Shown here piece by piece: positions 25,936-34,168 of a DNA stretch of 64,000 nucleotides. Source of the stretch: Halomonas sp. PR-M31 (GTDB taxonomy: Bacteria > Pseudomonadota > Gammaproteobacteria > Pseudomonadales > Halomonadaceae). The translations under genes were made by a program, and so were the position numbers. The notes under the pieces were generated by a model. The model saw only the letters and a program-made list of their open reading frames with translations, did not search any database and was not told the origin of the DNA. The stretch is taken from positions 1 to 64,000 of the forward strand of contig NZ_JIBT01000009.1 of assembly GCF_001039575.1 (NCBI RefSeq). Reading direction: 5' to 3'. Positions within the stretch are counted from its first letter, which is position 1, and every line of letters starts with the position of its first letter.

Positions 25936-27148
25936 GTACAAAAAAGCACTGTTGGCTACCAAAGCCGTTTTCGCTTTCGTCATGATCTTGGTATTGACAG
26001 CTTGCAGCGCTGCCAGTTCTCAGCCTGGCGGAAAGCTAGGGCCCGTGATGGTATTGGGTGTTTCCAGCGATGGTCGCTATGCCATCAGTACACACAAGTC
26101 CAAGCACTTGGTGCTGTGGGATCTGAAGCAGCAAAACCGTGAAATTCTCTCAACCAACGCCAATATCTATAGCGCTTATTTCATCCATGATCGCAATGCT
26201 TTCTTGTGGCAGGATCTCGACAACCAAGTGCGAGTGCAAACCGTTGATGGTGACGTGCTCAAGCAGTTCGCGCACTTCCCTACTTATGGGCACATAATGG
26301 ATACCTCGCTCGAGCACTACATTGCCTCCGACGATGAGTGGAATCTTTTCCATGGTCATGGCAACAACATGCAAACCATTTTGAGCGACGGGGATGTTCC
26401 CGGTGTCGTGAGTGCCGGGAAACTACTCCATATAAGTCTTTCCGAGAAACGTGGCCTGTTCACCACGGCTGGCTATGACAATCGCGAACGCTTTGATCTA
26501 GAAGAGCACCCTCTCATTGTGGAAGGACAGTCGTTCGGCAATTACGGCGGCGTTTTCCTCTGGGATATCAATACTCTAAAGCCTATCGCACAACTACCGG
26601 GTAATAGCGTCAAGGTCGATGCCGCCATCAGTCCTGATGGCCAATGGGTTGTTACGGGCGATGAAAACACCATTGGTCTCTATTGGAATACCGACCAGTT
26701 GGAACAACGCAATTACATGGCAAGTTACTACAATGGTATTTTCCTCGACGACACACCATATGAAGATGGTGATAGCCGCCAATGGGACAAGAGCGCCCTC
26801 ATACCTGTGCCTGTGGCGGATAAACCAAACCGTTGGGGAAATCGTCATTTGACTACCACCACCACCGTTGCCCTCGCCTTCATCAACGACAGCCAGGAAT
26901 TCCTTCGCTTCGGTTACCGCTCCCACTGGGTTGCACTGTTCGAGGCCGGTAACCCCTGGCCGCAGAAATACTTCGACCTCGGCGACGACCCTTATCCTTC
27001 GACGGCGTCCTACCTGCGCAGCCTGAGCATCGCAACCTCGCCCCAGGCCAAAGTACTGGTCACCGGACACCGCTACGATGGCGGTATTACCGTCTACCGT
27101 TACGACCCGAACGCGCGCACCCTGACCAAGGAGTGGGTGGGTGAGTGA
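25304..27148 (+). repeat. Tandem duplication unit, copy A
   Basis: Covers the last ~210 codons of the effector and the whole first lipoprotein gene. Copy B matches at a constant offset of 1,858 bp at four anchors: ACGATCGCA (25304 and 27162), effector stop (25935 and 27793), lipoprotein TTG (25922 and 27780) and lipoprotein stop (27148 and 29006). No net length change has occurred. Ends are near-identical in DNA, while the middle has diverged. Confidence 0.9.
25922..27148 (+). CDS. Lipoprotein with beta-propeller-like repeats; probable immunity protein A
   Basis: 408 residues. The start is a TTG at 25922 inside the effector 3-prime end; a perfect AGGAGG at 25908-25913 lies eight bases upstream, so the overlap start is well supported. 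A lipobox (ILVLTAC, Cys-28) predicts a lipid-anchored periplasmic or outer-membrane protein. WD40/propeller-like strands include VMVLGVSSDGRYAISTHKSK, KHLVLWDLKQQ and AAISPDGQWVVTGDENTIGL. Lipoproteins encoded next to type VI lipase effectors usually neutralise them in the periplasm, hence the immunity call. It overlaps the effector by 14 bp, matching translational coupling of toxin and antidote. Confidence 0.78.
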   Translation: MDSIEYKKALLATKAVFAFVMILVLTACSAASSQPGGKLGPVMVLGVSSDGRYAISTHKSKHLVLWDLKQQNREILSTNANIYSAYFIHDRNAFLWQDLDNQVRVQTVDGDVLKQFAHFPTYGHIMDTSLEHYIASDDEWNLFHGHGNNMQTILSDGDVPGVVSAGKLLHISLSEKRGLFTTAGYDNRERFDLEEHPLIVEGQSFGNYGGVFLWDINTLKPIAQLPGNSVKVDAAISPDGQWVVTGDENTIGLYWNTDQLEQRNYMASYYNGIFLDDTPYEDGDSRQWDKSALIPVPVADKPNRWGNRHLTTTTTVALAFINDSQEFLRFGYRSHWVALFEAGNPWPQKYFDLGDDPYPSTASYLRSLSIATSPQAKVLVTGHRYDGGITVYRYDPNARTLTKEWVGE

Positions 27149-27793
27149 GTGACTGGCGTCAACGATCGCATCAGCACGCTGGGGGGTGCCTATACCAAGA
27201 AATGGTGGACCTTCCCGCCGATCATTGCCGGCGGCCTGGGCTACTTCCGCGAGTACTATTTCAATCGCGGTCGTGCGCTGGCCCCGGGCCAGTGGGACGC
27301 GGCCTTGCTGTTGCGTACCCAGGACGATGCCAGCGACCAGTATCGTGTCGATCGCGCCTGGGAAACCTTGACCCAGGCCATCGTCGATGAAGCCCGGCGC
27401 ATTCTAGCCGCAACACCGCCCGGCCCCTTGCACGCCGATACGCGTTTGCCGGACTACGACCTGCTCAAGCCCCTGGCCCATCACTCACGCATCAGCGAGG
27501 CAATGGCACTGACCTTTGCCCAACACCTGCGTGAGCTGGGGCAGGAACACAACTGGCAGCCGGGAGGTGGGGAGGTACGTCCTGCACTGGGACTGGTGGG
27601 GTTTAAAAAGATAAAAAATGAAGAGTTTTTTAGATTGAGAATAAGTTCTTTAGATTTTGATGATGTTGATCAATCAACTTGGTTGTTCGAGCATTCGGCG
27701 ATGAAATATCCGACCGAAGAGATTTTCGTGAAGAGCTATCAGGAAGGGATCATGCGAAGAATGCAAAAGAACTCTCAGTTTGGTCGGTACTAA
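27149..27793 (+). CDS. Orphan C-terminal effector domain lacking the hydrolase core
   Basis: 214 residues from a GTG placed directly after the TGA of the first lipoprotein (TGAGTG). From residue ~5 it aligns with residues ~424-633 of the full effector (TLGGAYTKKWWTFPPIIAGG onward). The GHSLG region and N-terminal part are absent. The first ~150 residues are nearly identical to the full effector, then the last ~65 diverge (FKKIKNEEFFRLRISSLDFD versus FKDVETEPFFETKLRLEIFD). This second tail is A/T-rich, unlike the flanks. It may be silent reserve sequence for recombination into the full effector, or a protein that titrates immunity. Whether it is translated is unclear; AAGGAG of the upstream gene end is about 16 bases away. 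Confidence 0.7.
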   Translation: MTGVNDRISTLGGAYTKKWWTFPPIIAGGLGYFREYYFNRGRALAPGQWDAALLLRTQDDASDQYRVDRAWETLTQAIVDEARRILAATPPGPLHADTRLPDYDLLKPLAHHSRISEAMALTFAQHLRELGQEHNWQPGGGEVRPALGLVGFKKIKNEEFFRLRISSLDFDDVDQSTWLFEHSAMKYPTEEIFVKSYQEGIMRRMQKNSQFGRY

Positions 27794-29006
27794 TTGGACT
27801 AGAGCACTCAGCATAATGAAAAATATACTTATCCTAGCCGTTATACTAACGCTCACTGCCTGCTCTACTGCCAGTAACCAGCTTGGAGGACGACTTGAAG
27901 AAGTCATGGTCTTGGGGGTTTCCAGTGACGGGCGCTATGCCATTAGTACACACAAGTCCAAGCACTTGGTTCTTTGGGATCTGCAGCAGCAAAGCCGTGA
28001 AATTCTCTCAACCAACGCCAATATCTATAGCGCTTATTTCATCCATGATCGCAATGCTTTCCTGTGGCAGGATCTCGACAACCAAGTGCGGGTGCAAACC
28101 GTTGATGGTGACGTGCTCCAACAATTCGACCACTTCCCGACCTATGGGCACGTGAGGGATACCTCGCTCGAGCACTATATTGCCTCCGACGATGAGTGGA
28201 ATCTTTTCCATGGTCATGGCGAGGCTATGCAACCGATCAAGCAGGATGGCACTGTTCCCAGCTTTATGGGTGTAGGGAAATTATTTAGCTTGAGTCTTTC
28301 CGAAGAAAAGGGGCTATTGGTTTCCGCAGGCTCCAGCAATGACGAAGACTTCGATCCCAAAGAAATACCTCCCATTCTGGACAACCAATTATTCAGCAAT
28401 TATGGAGGAGTTATTCTGTGGGATATCGAAACGCTTGAACCCGTTGCTCAACTGCCAGGCAATAACGTCAAGGTCGATGCCGCTATCAGTCCTGATGGAC
28501 AGTGGGTCGTTACCGGCGATGAAAACACCATCGGGCTTTATTGGAATACCGACCAGTTGGAACAACGCAATTACATGGCAAGTTACTACAACGGTATTTT
28601 CCTGGAAGATTCTCTTTATGATTTGGATGATCCACGCAAGTTCGATAAAAGTGGCTTGATACCTGTACCCATGGCGGATAAACCGGATCGCTGGGGAGAC
28701 CGTCATTTGACAACCAATACCACCGTTGCCCTCGCCTTCATCAACGACAGCCAGGAGTTCCTGCGCTTTGGTTACCGCTCCCACTGGGTTGCACTGTTCG
28801 AGGCGGGCAACCCTTGGCCGCAGAAGTATTTCGACCTCGGCGACGACCCTTACCCCTCGACGGCGTCCTACCTGCGCAGCCTGAGCATCGCAACCTCGCC
28901 CCAGGCCAAAGTACTGGTCACCGGACACCGCTACGATGGCGGTATTACCGTCTACCGTTACGACCCGAACGTACGCACCCTGACCAAGGAGTGGGTGGGC
29001 GAATAG
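27162..29006 (+). repeat. Tandem duplication unit, copy B
   Basis: Second unit, offset 1,858 bp from copy A. It carries the orphan effector tail and the second lipoprotein gene. The block from about 28730 to 29006 is almost identical to 26870-27148, while 27600-27830 and 28230-28440 are clearly diverged. Confidence 0.9.
27816..29006 (+). CDS. Lipoprotein with beta-propeller-like repeats; probable immunity protein B
   Basis: 396 residues from the ATG at 27816 (MKNILILAVILTLTACSTAS), a compact lipoprotein signal with the lipid-modified Cys at about residue 16. A TTG at 27780 corresponds to the copy-A start but lacks the AGGAGG seen there. The first propeller block (VMVLGVSSDGRYAISTHKSK) and last third are almost identical to protein A. 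Two stretches differ strongly: about 150-220 (QPIKQDGTVPSFMGVGKLFS) and about 265-295 (FLEDSLYDLDDPRKFDKSG). This suggests a paired specificity change with the diverged effector tail just upstream. Function as immunity is inferred from context. Confidence 0.76.
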   Translation: MKNILILAVILTLTACSTASNQLGGRLEEVMVLGVSSDGRYAISTHKSKHLVLWDLQQQSREILSTNANIYSAYFIHDRNAFLWQDLDNQVRVQTVDGDVLQQFDHFPTYGHVRDTSLEHYIASDDEWNLFHGHGEAMQPIKQDGTVPSFMGVGKLFSLSLSEEKGLLVSAGSSNDEDFDPKEIPPILDNQLFSNYGGVILWDIETLEPVAQLPGNNVKVDAAISPDGQWVVTGDENTIGLYWNTDQLEQRNYMASYYNGIFLEDSLYDLDDPRKFDKSGLIPVPMADKPDRWGDRHLTTNTTVALAFINDSQEFLRFGYRSHWVALFEAGNPWPQKYFDLGDDPYPSTASYLRSLSIATSPQAKVLVTGHRYDGGITVYRYDPNVRTLTKEWVGE

Positions 29007-29126
29007 ACTCAAGCCTATTTTAAATGAGACATGGCTGTGAGCGTTTGCGGTGCGTCACTGTCTTATCGATAGACCACCCCGTGTTATCATCTGCACATCA
29101 ATTCTCGACCAGGATTTCAGACACTC

Positions 29127-30689
29127 ATGTCCCTAGAAGATCTCCATCTCAATCTGCGCAACCTAGAGTCGGAGGATTACCCACAGTTAAAGACCCTTAT
29201 GGACAGCATCTACGACGACATCGGCGGTGCTTGGTCCAAGCTCACCATCGACAAGCTGGTCAGCGAGTTCCCGGATGGCCAAATCCTCATCGAGGATGAT
29301 GAGCGGATCGTTGGAGTGGCGCTGACGGCACGCGTCGACTACGACGATTTTTCCAATCCACACAAGTACGACGATCTGATCGGACATCGTGAGATCATTC
29401 TCAATGCAGCCGATGGTGATGCCCTCTACGGTCTGGACGTACTGATCGATCCGTCCTATCGCGGCCATCGTTTGGGACGGCGCCTCTACGAGGCACGCAA
29501 GGATCTCTGCCGGTCGATGAATCTGCGCGCGATTCTCGCCGGTGGGCGCATTCCCAACTACTATCTGCATGCTCACGAGATGTCGCCCAGTGCTTATCTC
29601 GATGCCGTCGCTCGAAAGGAAATACACGATCCCATTTTGTCCTTTCAGTTGGCCAACGATTTCCTGGTCAAGCGTCTGCTACACAAGTACTTGCCGGAAG
29701 ACGAAAAGTCCCAGGGCTACGCGACGCTACTCGAATGGAACAACATTCTTTATGAGCCCGCCGAACGGATCATTGAGTCGCGCAAGACCCAAGTACGCGT
29801 CGGTGCGGTGCAGTGGCAGATGCGTGAATTCGCTTCGGTAGAATCAGTATTGCAACAGGTCGAGTATTTCGTCGACGCGGTCGCCGACTATCAAAGCGAT
29901 TTCGTGGTGTTTCCCGAATTGTTCAACACGCCGCTGATGGGCTTGACCGATCAGTCCGATCAAATCCAGGCGATTCACTTTCTTGCGGGCTTTACGGAGC
30001 GTTTCAAGACCGAGATATCGCGTATGGCGGTCTCCTACAATATCAACATCATCGCCGGCTCGATGATGGAAGTGGGCGAAAAGGATCGGCTCTACAATGT
30101 GTCGTACCTGTGCCATCGGGACGGCAGCATCGAGCGTCAGTCCAAGCTGCATATCACCCCTCAAGAGCGTCGTGACTGGGTGGTGGAAGGCGGCGACGAA
30201 CTACAGGTCTTCGATACCGATGCCGGGCGGGTGGGCATCCTGATCTGCTACGACGTCGAGTTCCCGGAGCTGCCTCGGCTGCTCGCGGAGCAGGACATGG
30301 ACGTTCTGTTCGTGCCCTTTTGGACCGATACCAAGAACAGCTATCTACGCGTGCGCCACTGCGCTCAAGCCCGCGCCATCGAGAACGAGTGCTATGTGGT
30401 GCTGTGTGGCAGCGTCGGCAACGTGCCCTCGATCGAGAACCTGGACATCCAGTACGCTCAGTCCTCGGTGTTCTCACCGTCGGATTTTGCCTTCCCCCAC
30501 GATGCAGTGATGTCAGAATCTACGCCGAATACCGAGATGGTGATCTTCTCCGATCTGGATCTGACGCGCCTCAAGCTGGTGCGCTCGGAAGGCTCGGTCA
30601 CCAACCTGAAGGACCGGCGCAAGGACCTGTTCGATTTGCGTCTGCGGGACTGGTCCTGGAAGTCCGGGAGCCGGCAGGACGAGAGTTAA
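29127..30689 (+). CDS. Fusion of GNAT acetyltransferase and carbon-nitrogen hydrolase (nitrilase family)
   Basis: 520 residues. N-terminal GNAT domain (about 10-200): LYGLDVLIDPSYRGHRLGRR carries the acetyl-CoA loop, followed by AILAGGRIPNYYLHAHEM. C-terminal nitrilase domain (about 225-510): Glu in DFVVFPELFNTPL, Lys in KLHITPQERRDWVVEGGDEL, and Cys in GILICYDVEFPELPRLLAE, the C-N hydrolase triad. This bifunctional layout is a known family of unassigned substrate. It should hydrolyse or transfer an amide, with the GNAT part acting on a related amine. It is followed nine bases later by mtfA. Confidence 0.92.
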   Translation: MSLEDLHLNLRNLESEDYPQLKTLMDSIYDDIGGAWSKLTIDKLVSEFPDGQILIEDDERIVGVALTARVDYDDFSNPHKYDDLIGHREIILNAADGDALYGLDVLIDPSYRGHRLGRRLYEARKDLCRSMNLRAILAGGRIPNYYLHAHEMSPSAYLDAVARKEIHDPILSFQLANDFLVKRLLHKYLPEDEKSQGYATLLEWNNILYEPAERIIESRKTQVRVGAVQWQMREFASVESVLQQVEYFVDAVADYQSDFVVFPELFNTPLMGLTDQSDQIQAIHFLAGFTERFKTEISRMAVSYNINIIAGSMMEVGEKDRLYNVSYLCHRDGSIERQSKLHITPQERRDWVVEGGDELQVFDTDAGRVGILICYDVEFPELPRLLAEQDMDVLFVPFWTDTKNSYLRVRHCAQARAIENECYVVLCGSVGNVPSIENLDIQYAQSSVFSPSDFAFPHDAVMSESTPNTEMVIFSDLDLTRLKLVRSEGSVTNLKDRRKDLFDLRLRDWSWKSGSRQDES

Positions 30690-30697
30690 CAAGCGCC

Positions 30698-31558
30698 ATG
30701 CTGCGCTGGTGGCGTCAATGGCGGGCGAAGCGGTTTATCGCCCGCCATCCGTTTCCAGAGCAGATTTGGCAGAAAGTACGCTCACGCCTGCCGCTTATAG
30801 CGGCACTGAACGATGATGACGCGCAGCGTCTGGGCCTGCGTGCTTGGCGCTTACTGCACAAAAAACGCCTTTCGGTCCCTGAGGGTCATGACGTCGACCT
30901 GCCGACCCGTCTCGGGCTGTTCGCCCAGGCGAGTCTGCTGACCCTGGGATGGAGTGATGCGGACGCGAAAGATGCCTTTGCCAATGTGCATGAAATACTG
31001 CTGTTGCCGGATGTTTTTCGCCGTCGAGGGAGCTCCATGGACGACGCCGGAGTGATGCATGAATATCCCGACGAGCGTGTTGGCGAGACCTGGTATCAGG
31101 GGCCAGTGGTGCTGTCTTTAGTGGATGTCTTGGCCAGCGGCAATTGGAGCGGTTTCAATGTCATCCTCCATGAGTTCGCCCACAAGCTCGACATGGGCAA
31201 CTCACAGGATGCGGATGGCTTTCCACCCTTGCCGGCGGACATGTCCGCGTCGACTTGGCATCGGATATTCACCGCCGTATGGGATGATCTACAGGAACAT
31301 CAGGCCCGGGGCGAAACGCCTCCCATCGATGATTACGCGGCGAGCCATCCAGGTGAATGCTTTGCCGTGTGCTGCGAATATTTCTTTAGCGCACCGCAAG
31401 TATTGGCCCGCGCCTACCCGGAACTCTACGATCTGCTCGAGCACTACTTTCGTCAGTCACCGCTCAAACGCCTGCCTTCAAACAGCCCATTCGGTCATTC
31501 TGGCGACGTGGACCAGACTTGGGAGCGCTCCGGCGGCTTCGAGTCAGGGCACTTCTGA
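30698..31558 (+). CDS. mtfA: MtfA-like zinc-dependent peptidase (M90)
   Basis: 286 residues. The zinc motif is in VILHEFAHKLDMGNSQDADG near residues 154-173 and the third ligand region is ECFAVCCEYFFSAPQVLA near 219-236. QPLAIL-type long frames upstream were not used: ATG 30698 gives the family N-terminus (LRWWRQWRAKRFIARHPFPE). In E. coli MtfA binds the Mlc/DgsA repressor and influences glucose PTS expression; no Mlc is seen here. Only nine bases separate it from the fusion gene, so they are cotranscribed. Confidence 0.92.
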   Translation: MLRWWRQWRAKRFIARHPFPEQIWQKVRSRLPLIAALNDDDAQRLGLRAWRLLHKKRLSVPEGHDVDLPTRLGLFAQASLLTLGWSDADAKDAFANVHEILLLPDVFRRRGSSMDDAGVMHEYPDERVGETWYQGPVVLSLVDVLASGNWSGFNVILHEFAHKLDMGNSQDADGFPPLPADMSASTWHRIFTAVWDDLQEHQARGETPPIDDYAASHPGECFAVCCEYFFSAPQVLARAYPELYDLLEHYFRQSPLKRLPSNSPFGHSGDVDQTWERSGGFESGHF

Positions 31559-31839
31559 TCCCGCGTCGACCAGGTCGTACCGCTGGCTTGATGACAGATA
31601 CTGGGGCCGCTTTCTTTCTCACCCTGTTCCCTTTCCCTATCGTCATTGCGACGTTCCCCGGGCATCGTCACAAGACGCGAACCATCGATATGGATCTCGA
31701 CCTCCTGTTGCCAAGCATGGCCCTGGGGTCCACGTCCGATTTCGGCGGCCGTTGACTGATTCGGCGAACCCAGCATCAGCCCACCCATTAGTGCGCCCAT
31801 CATCACGATGATGGCCTTGTCACGGGTGCGCTGCCCCAT
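31495..31839 (-). CDS. Putative secreted small protein, unknown
   Basis: 114 residues from the ATG at 31839. Residues 10-31 look like a signal peptide (IIVMMGALMGGLMLGSPNQS, then TAAE). The mature part has HAWQQEVEIHIDGSRLVTMP followed by a charged stretch (ERRNDDREREQGEKESG). It overlaps the convergent mtfA end by 64 bp. No binding site is clear and no family recognised. The C-terminal part antisense to mtfA may be out-of-frame noise. A 12-bp tandem repeat lies just upstream. Confidence 0.4.
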   Translation of the reverse strand: MGQRTRDKAIIVMMGALMGGLMLGSPNQSTAAEIGRGPQGHAWQQEVEIHIDGSRLVTMPGERRNDDREREQGEKESGPSICHQASGTTWSTRDQKCPDSKPPERSQVWSTSPE

Positions 31840-31848
31840 TTGTGGCTG

Positions 31849-31892
31849 CACTCTCCATCGCACTCTCCATCGCACTCTCCATTGCACTCTCA
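31849..31892. repeat. 12-bp tandem repeat, about 3.7 copies
   Basis: Units CACTCTCCATCG at 31849-31860 and 31861-31872, CACTCTCCATTG at 31873-31884, then a partial unit. On the minus strand each unit contains GGAGAGTG before ATG, so it mimics a series of binding sites and starts (reading RVRW repeats) just upstream of the putative secreted protein. Copy number could vary by slippage. Confidence 0.85.
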
Positions 31893-31897
31893 TGTCT

Positions 31898-32787
31898 TCA
31901 CCTTTGGCTTACCTCAATACTTGGCCAGACTCCATCACTTAGCCACTCCCATAGCAGCACCGCTTCCGATCGAGGTTCACGTTTTACCGGCCTGACCAGC
32001 CAGAATCCCTCCTCTGTGGGCGCAGCATGAAAAAAAGGCGCTACCAGATCGCTCCGCTCTCCCAATAATCCTTGGTGAATCAAGGCTACTCCACCTCCCT
32101 GGGCGGCAAGGTCAGCGTCATGATTTGGCTATCGCAGGATAGCGCCAGGCACTGCTTTTCGAGTCCATCGATGCCGGCCTCTTCGAGCCAGGCGGACCAG
32201 CCCACCGCAAAGCCCGGTGCATGCAAGAGCGTCTCGCCGGCAAGATCTGAAGGCGTATGCAAGCGCCTGGCGACGTCTGGCGAACAGACGGGCAACATCG
32301 TCTCGCGACCCAATGACAGGCGCTCCACTCCTTCCCAATGACCCAGCCCATAGCGGATTTCGATATCCGCCCCCTCGGCGCTGAAATCCTCTTGCCAGAT
32401 CGCGCTGACCACATGCACCACGATATCAGGATGACGCGCATGGAACGCCACCAGGCGCGGCGCCAGCCATATCTGTTGCATGACCGGCGTGGCACGCAGG
32501 GTCACCGAGGCTTCAGGGCGGGCGCCGAACACTTCCGCCGTACCTTCCCATAATCGCGAGAAGGCCTCCTGAACGCTGGGAAGCCAGGCCTGGCCCGCGG
32601 GCGTCAACGCCAGACTTCGTGGATAGCGTACGAACAGTGCTTGCCCCAAGCGGTCTTCGAGCAGGCGGATGCGTTGACTGATGGCCGACTGCGTCACTCC
32701 AAGCTCATGCCCTGCCCGGGTGAAACTGAGCGTGCGGGCAGCGGCCTCGAAGGCCTGCATCCAAAGAATCGGTGGCAATACGTTCAT
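31898..32787 (-). pseudogene. LysR-type regulator (GcvA-like), frameshifted
   Basis: About 297 residues over two frames. Frame one gives the helix-turn-helix (FEAAARTLSFTRAGHELGVT, then QSAISQRIRLLEDRLGQALF) and most of the ligand domain (TLRATPVMQQIWLAPRLVAF). It stops early after SQIMTLTLPPREVE. Restoring one base near 32107 (TTGCC to TTGGCC) gives LTLAAQGGGVALIHQGLLGE and then RSDLVAPFFHAAPTEEGFWL, matching the usual GcvA C-terminus. The regulator is divergent from the gamma-butyrobetaine hydroxylase gene and may control it. ATG 32787 and 32802 are both possible starts. Confidence 0.9.
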
Positions 32788-32909
32788 GAGCAAGGGTGCC
32801 ATAAGCTGAGCTGGGCCATAGCCCCCAGATTAATCGTTTGTCCGCTCCCTGCAAAGAGAACAGGATAGACCGGCGCTTGAGTGATATTCCAATCTGCCAG
32901 GAGTCGACG

Positions 32910-34093
32910 ATGAACACGCCCTTGATCGAGATACCCACCGCCCAGCCCCGCATCGATATGGGCGAGCTATCGTCCTATGCCAGCGGGCCAGCGCTCATGG
33001 ATATCAAGGGCGATAACGGATGCATCTCCCTGCGCTGGAATGATGCCAGCCAAGCGCATTTCCCTGGCTATGGCTGCGGGATCACTGCCCGTGCACTCAA
33101 TGTCGTCATCCATTGACCCGGGAGCGCCTGTTTTTACCCTTGGCGGATATCGAGAAAGCATCCCAGACGGCCCTAATTGAAGGCAATCTTCGGCTACAGT
33201 GGGCCGATGGCCACGTCAGTCTGTTCGATGCAGTCTGGTTACATCAGCGTCGACCAGATAATGACATCGACCCTGTCGGCGAGCTGATCCGGATCCGGCG
33301 CCCCTGGCCCATGAACTTTGCACCGACTCATGTTAAGCACGCGGATTTCATGGCTCCAGCAGGAGAACGCCACTGGCTCGAAACGCTACTGCGCGACGGC
33401 CTGGTACTGCTTGATGAAGGCCCGCTTGCAGACGAGGAGGTCAGTCGGATTGCAAGGCGCATCGGTCCCATGCGGGCTAGCAATTTCGGTGCACGTTTCG
33501 ATGTGTATTCCAAGCCCAACCCTAACAACGCCGCCTATACGTCGATCGGCCTTGCCTTGCACTCCGATTTGCCCAACTGGCGCCAACCGCCGGACATTCA
33601 GCTACTCTACTGTCTGCAAAACGACGCAAAAGGGGGCCAATCGATCTTCTCCGATGGGTTTGCGGTAGCTGAACAACTGCGTAAAGAAGACCCGGAGGCT
33701 TTTCGAACACTTTGCGAGACGCCCATTGATTTTCGTTTCCAGGACGAAGAACAAGACATCGCCACCCGGGCGCCGATCATCGAACTGGACGCTAGCGGTC
33801 AACTGAAGGAGATTCGTTTCAACAACTGGATTCGTGACACGCTGCGTTTGCCGCTGAACGAGATCGAGGCTTGGTACACTGCTTATCGACGGTTCTGGCA
33901 ACTGCTGCACGACCCGAAACACCAGATCGAGCTTGCCCTGCTTCCTGGCCAGATGGCCGCCTTCGACAATCGCCGGGTATTGCACGGCAGGCGTGCCTTC
34001 GATCCCAATACCGGCAGGCGCCATTTGCAGGGCACTTATCTAGATATCGACATGATCGAATCACGGCTGCGAGTGCTGCAACGCCAACCATGA
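32910..34093 (+). pseudogene. Gamma-butyrobetaine hydroxylase-like 2OG/Fe(II) dioxygenase, frameshifted
   Basis: About 394 residues over two frames; ATG 32910 follows AGGAG. Frame one ends near 33071. Restoring one T (GGCTATGG to GGCTATTGG) reads HFPGYWLRDHCPCTQCRHPL, the zinc-binding N-terminal motif of this family (Cys and His ligands), then TRERLFLPLADIEKA. The dioxygenase part has HSDLPNW (iron His and Asp), LLYCLQNDAKGGQSIFSDGF and the distal His in DNRRVLHGRRAF, with Arg in RRHLQGTYLDID. It probably hydroxylates gamma-butyrobetaine to carnitine, an osmolyte or a step towards glycine betaine; trimethylaminoethylphosphonate hydroxylase is an alternative. Confidence 0.88.
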
Positions 34094-34168
34094 CAAAACA
34101 GACATTGGCCAGCGCGGATGGCGCGAGTATCCTAGGCGCGACTTCCATGAGCGGATCTTATCATTGTC

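Noticed and set aside
30320-30697. N-terminal extension of mtfA by about 126 residues
   Set aside because: It runs through the fusion gene in another frame and has no similarity to MtfA; the ATG at 30698 gives the family N-terminus.
31849-31892. Possible CRISPR array
   Set aside because: Units are 12 bp with no spacers, so it is a simple tandem repeat.
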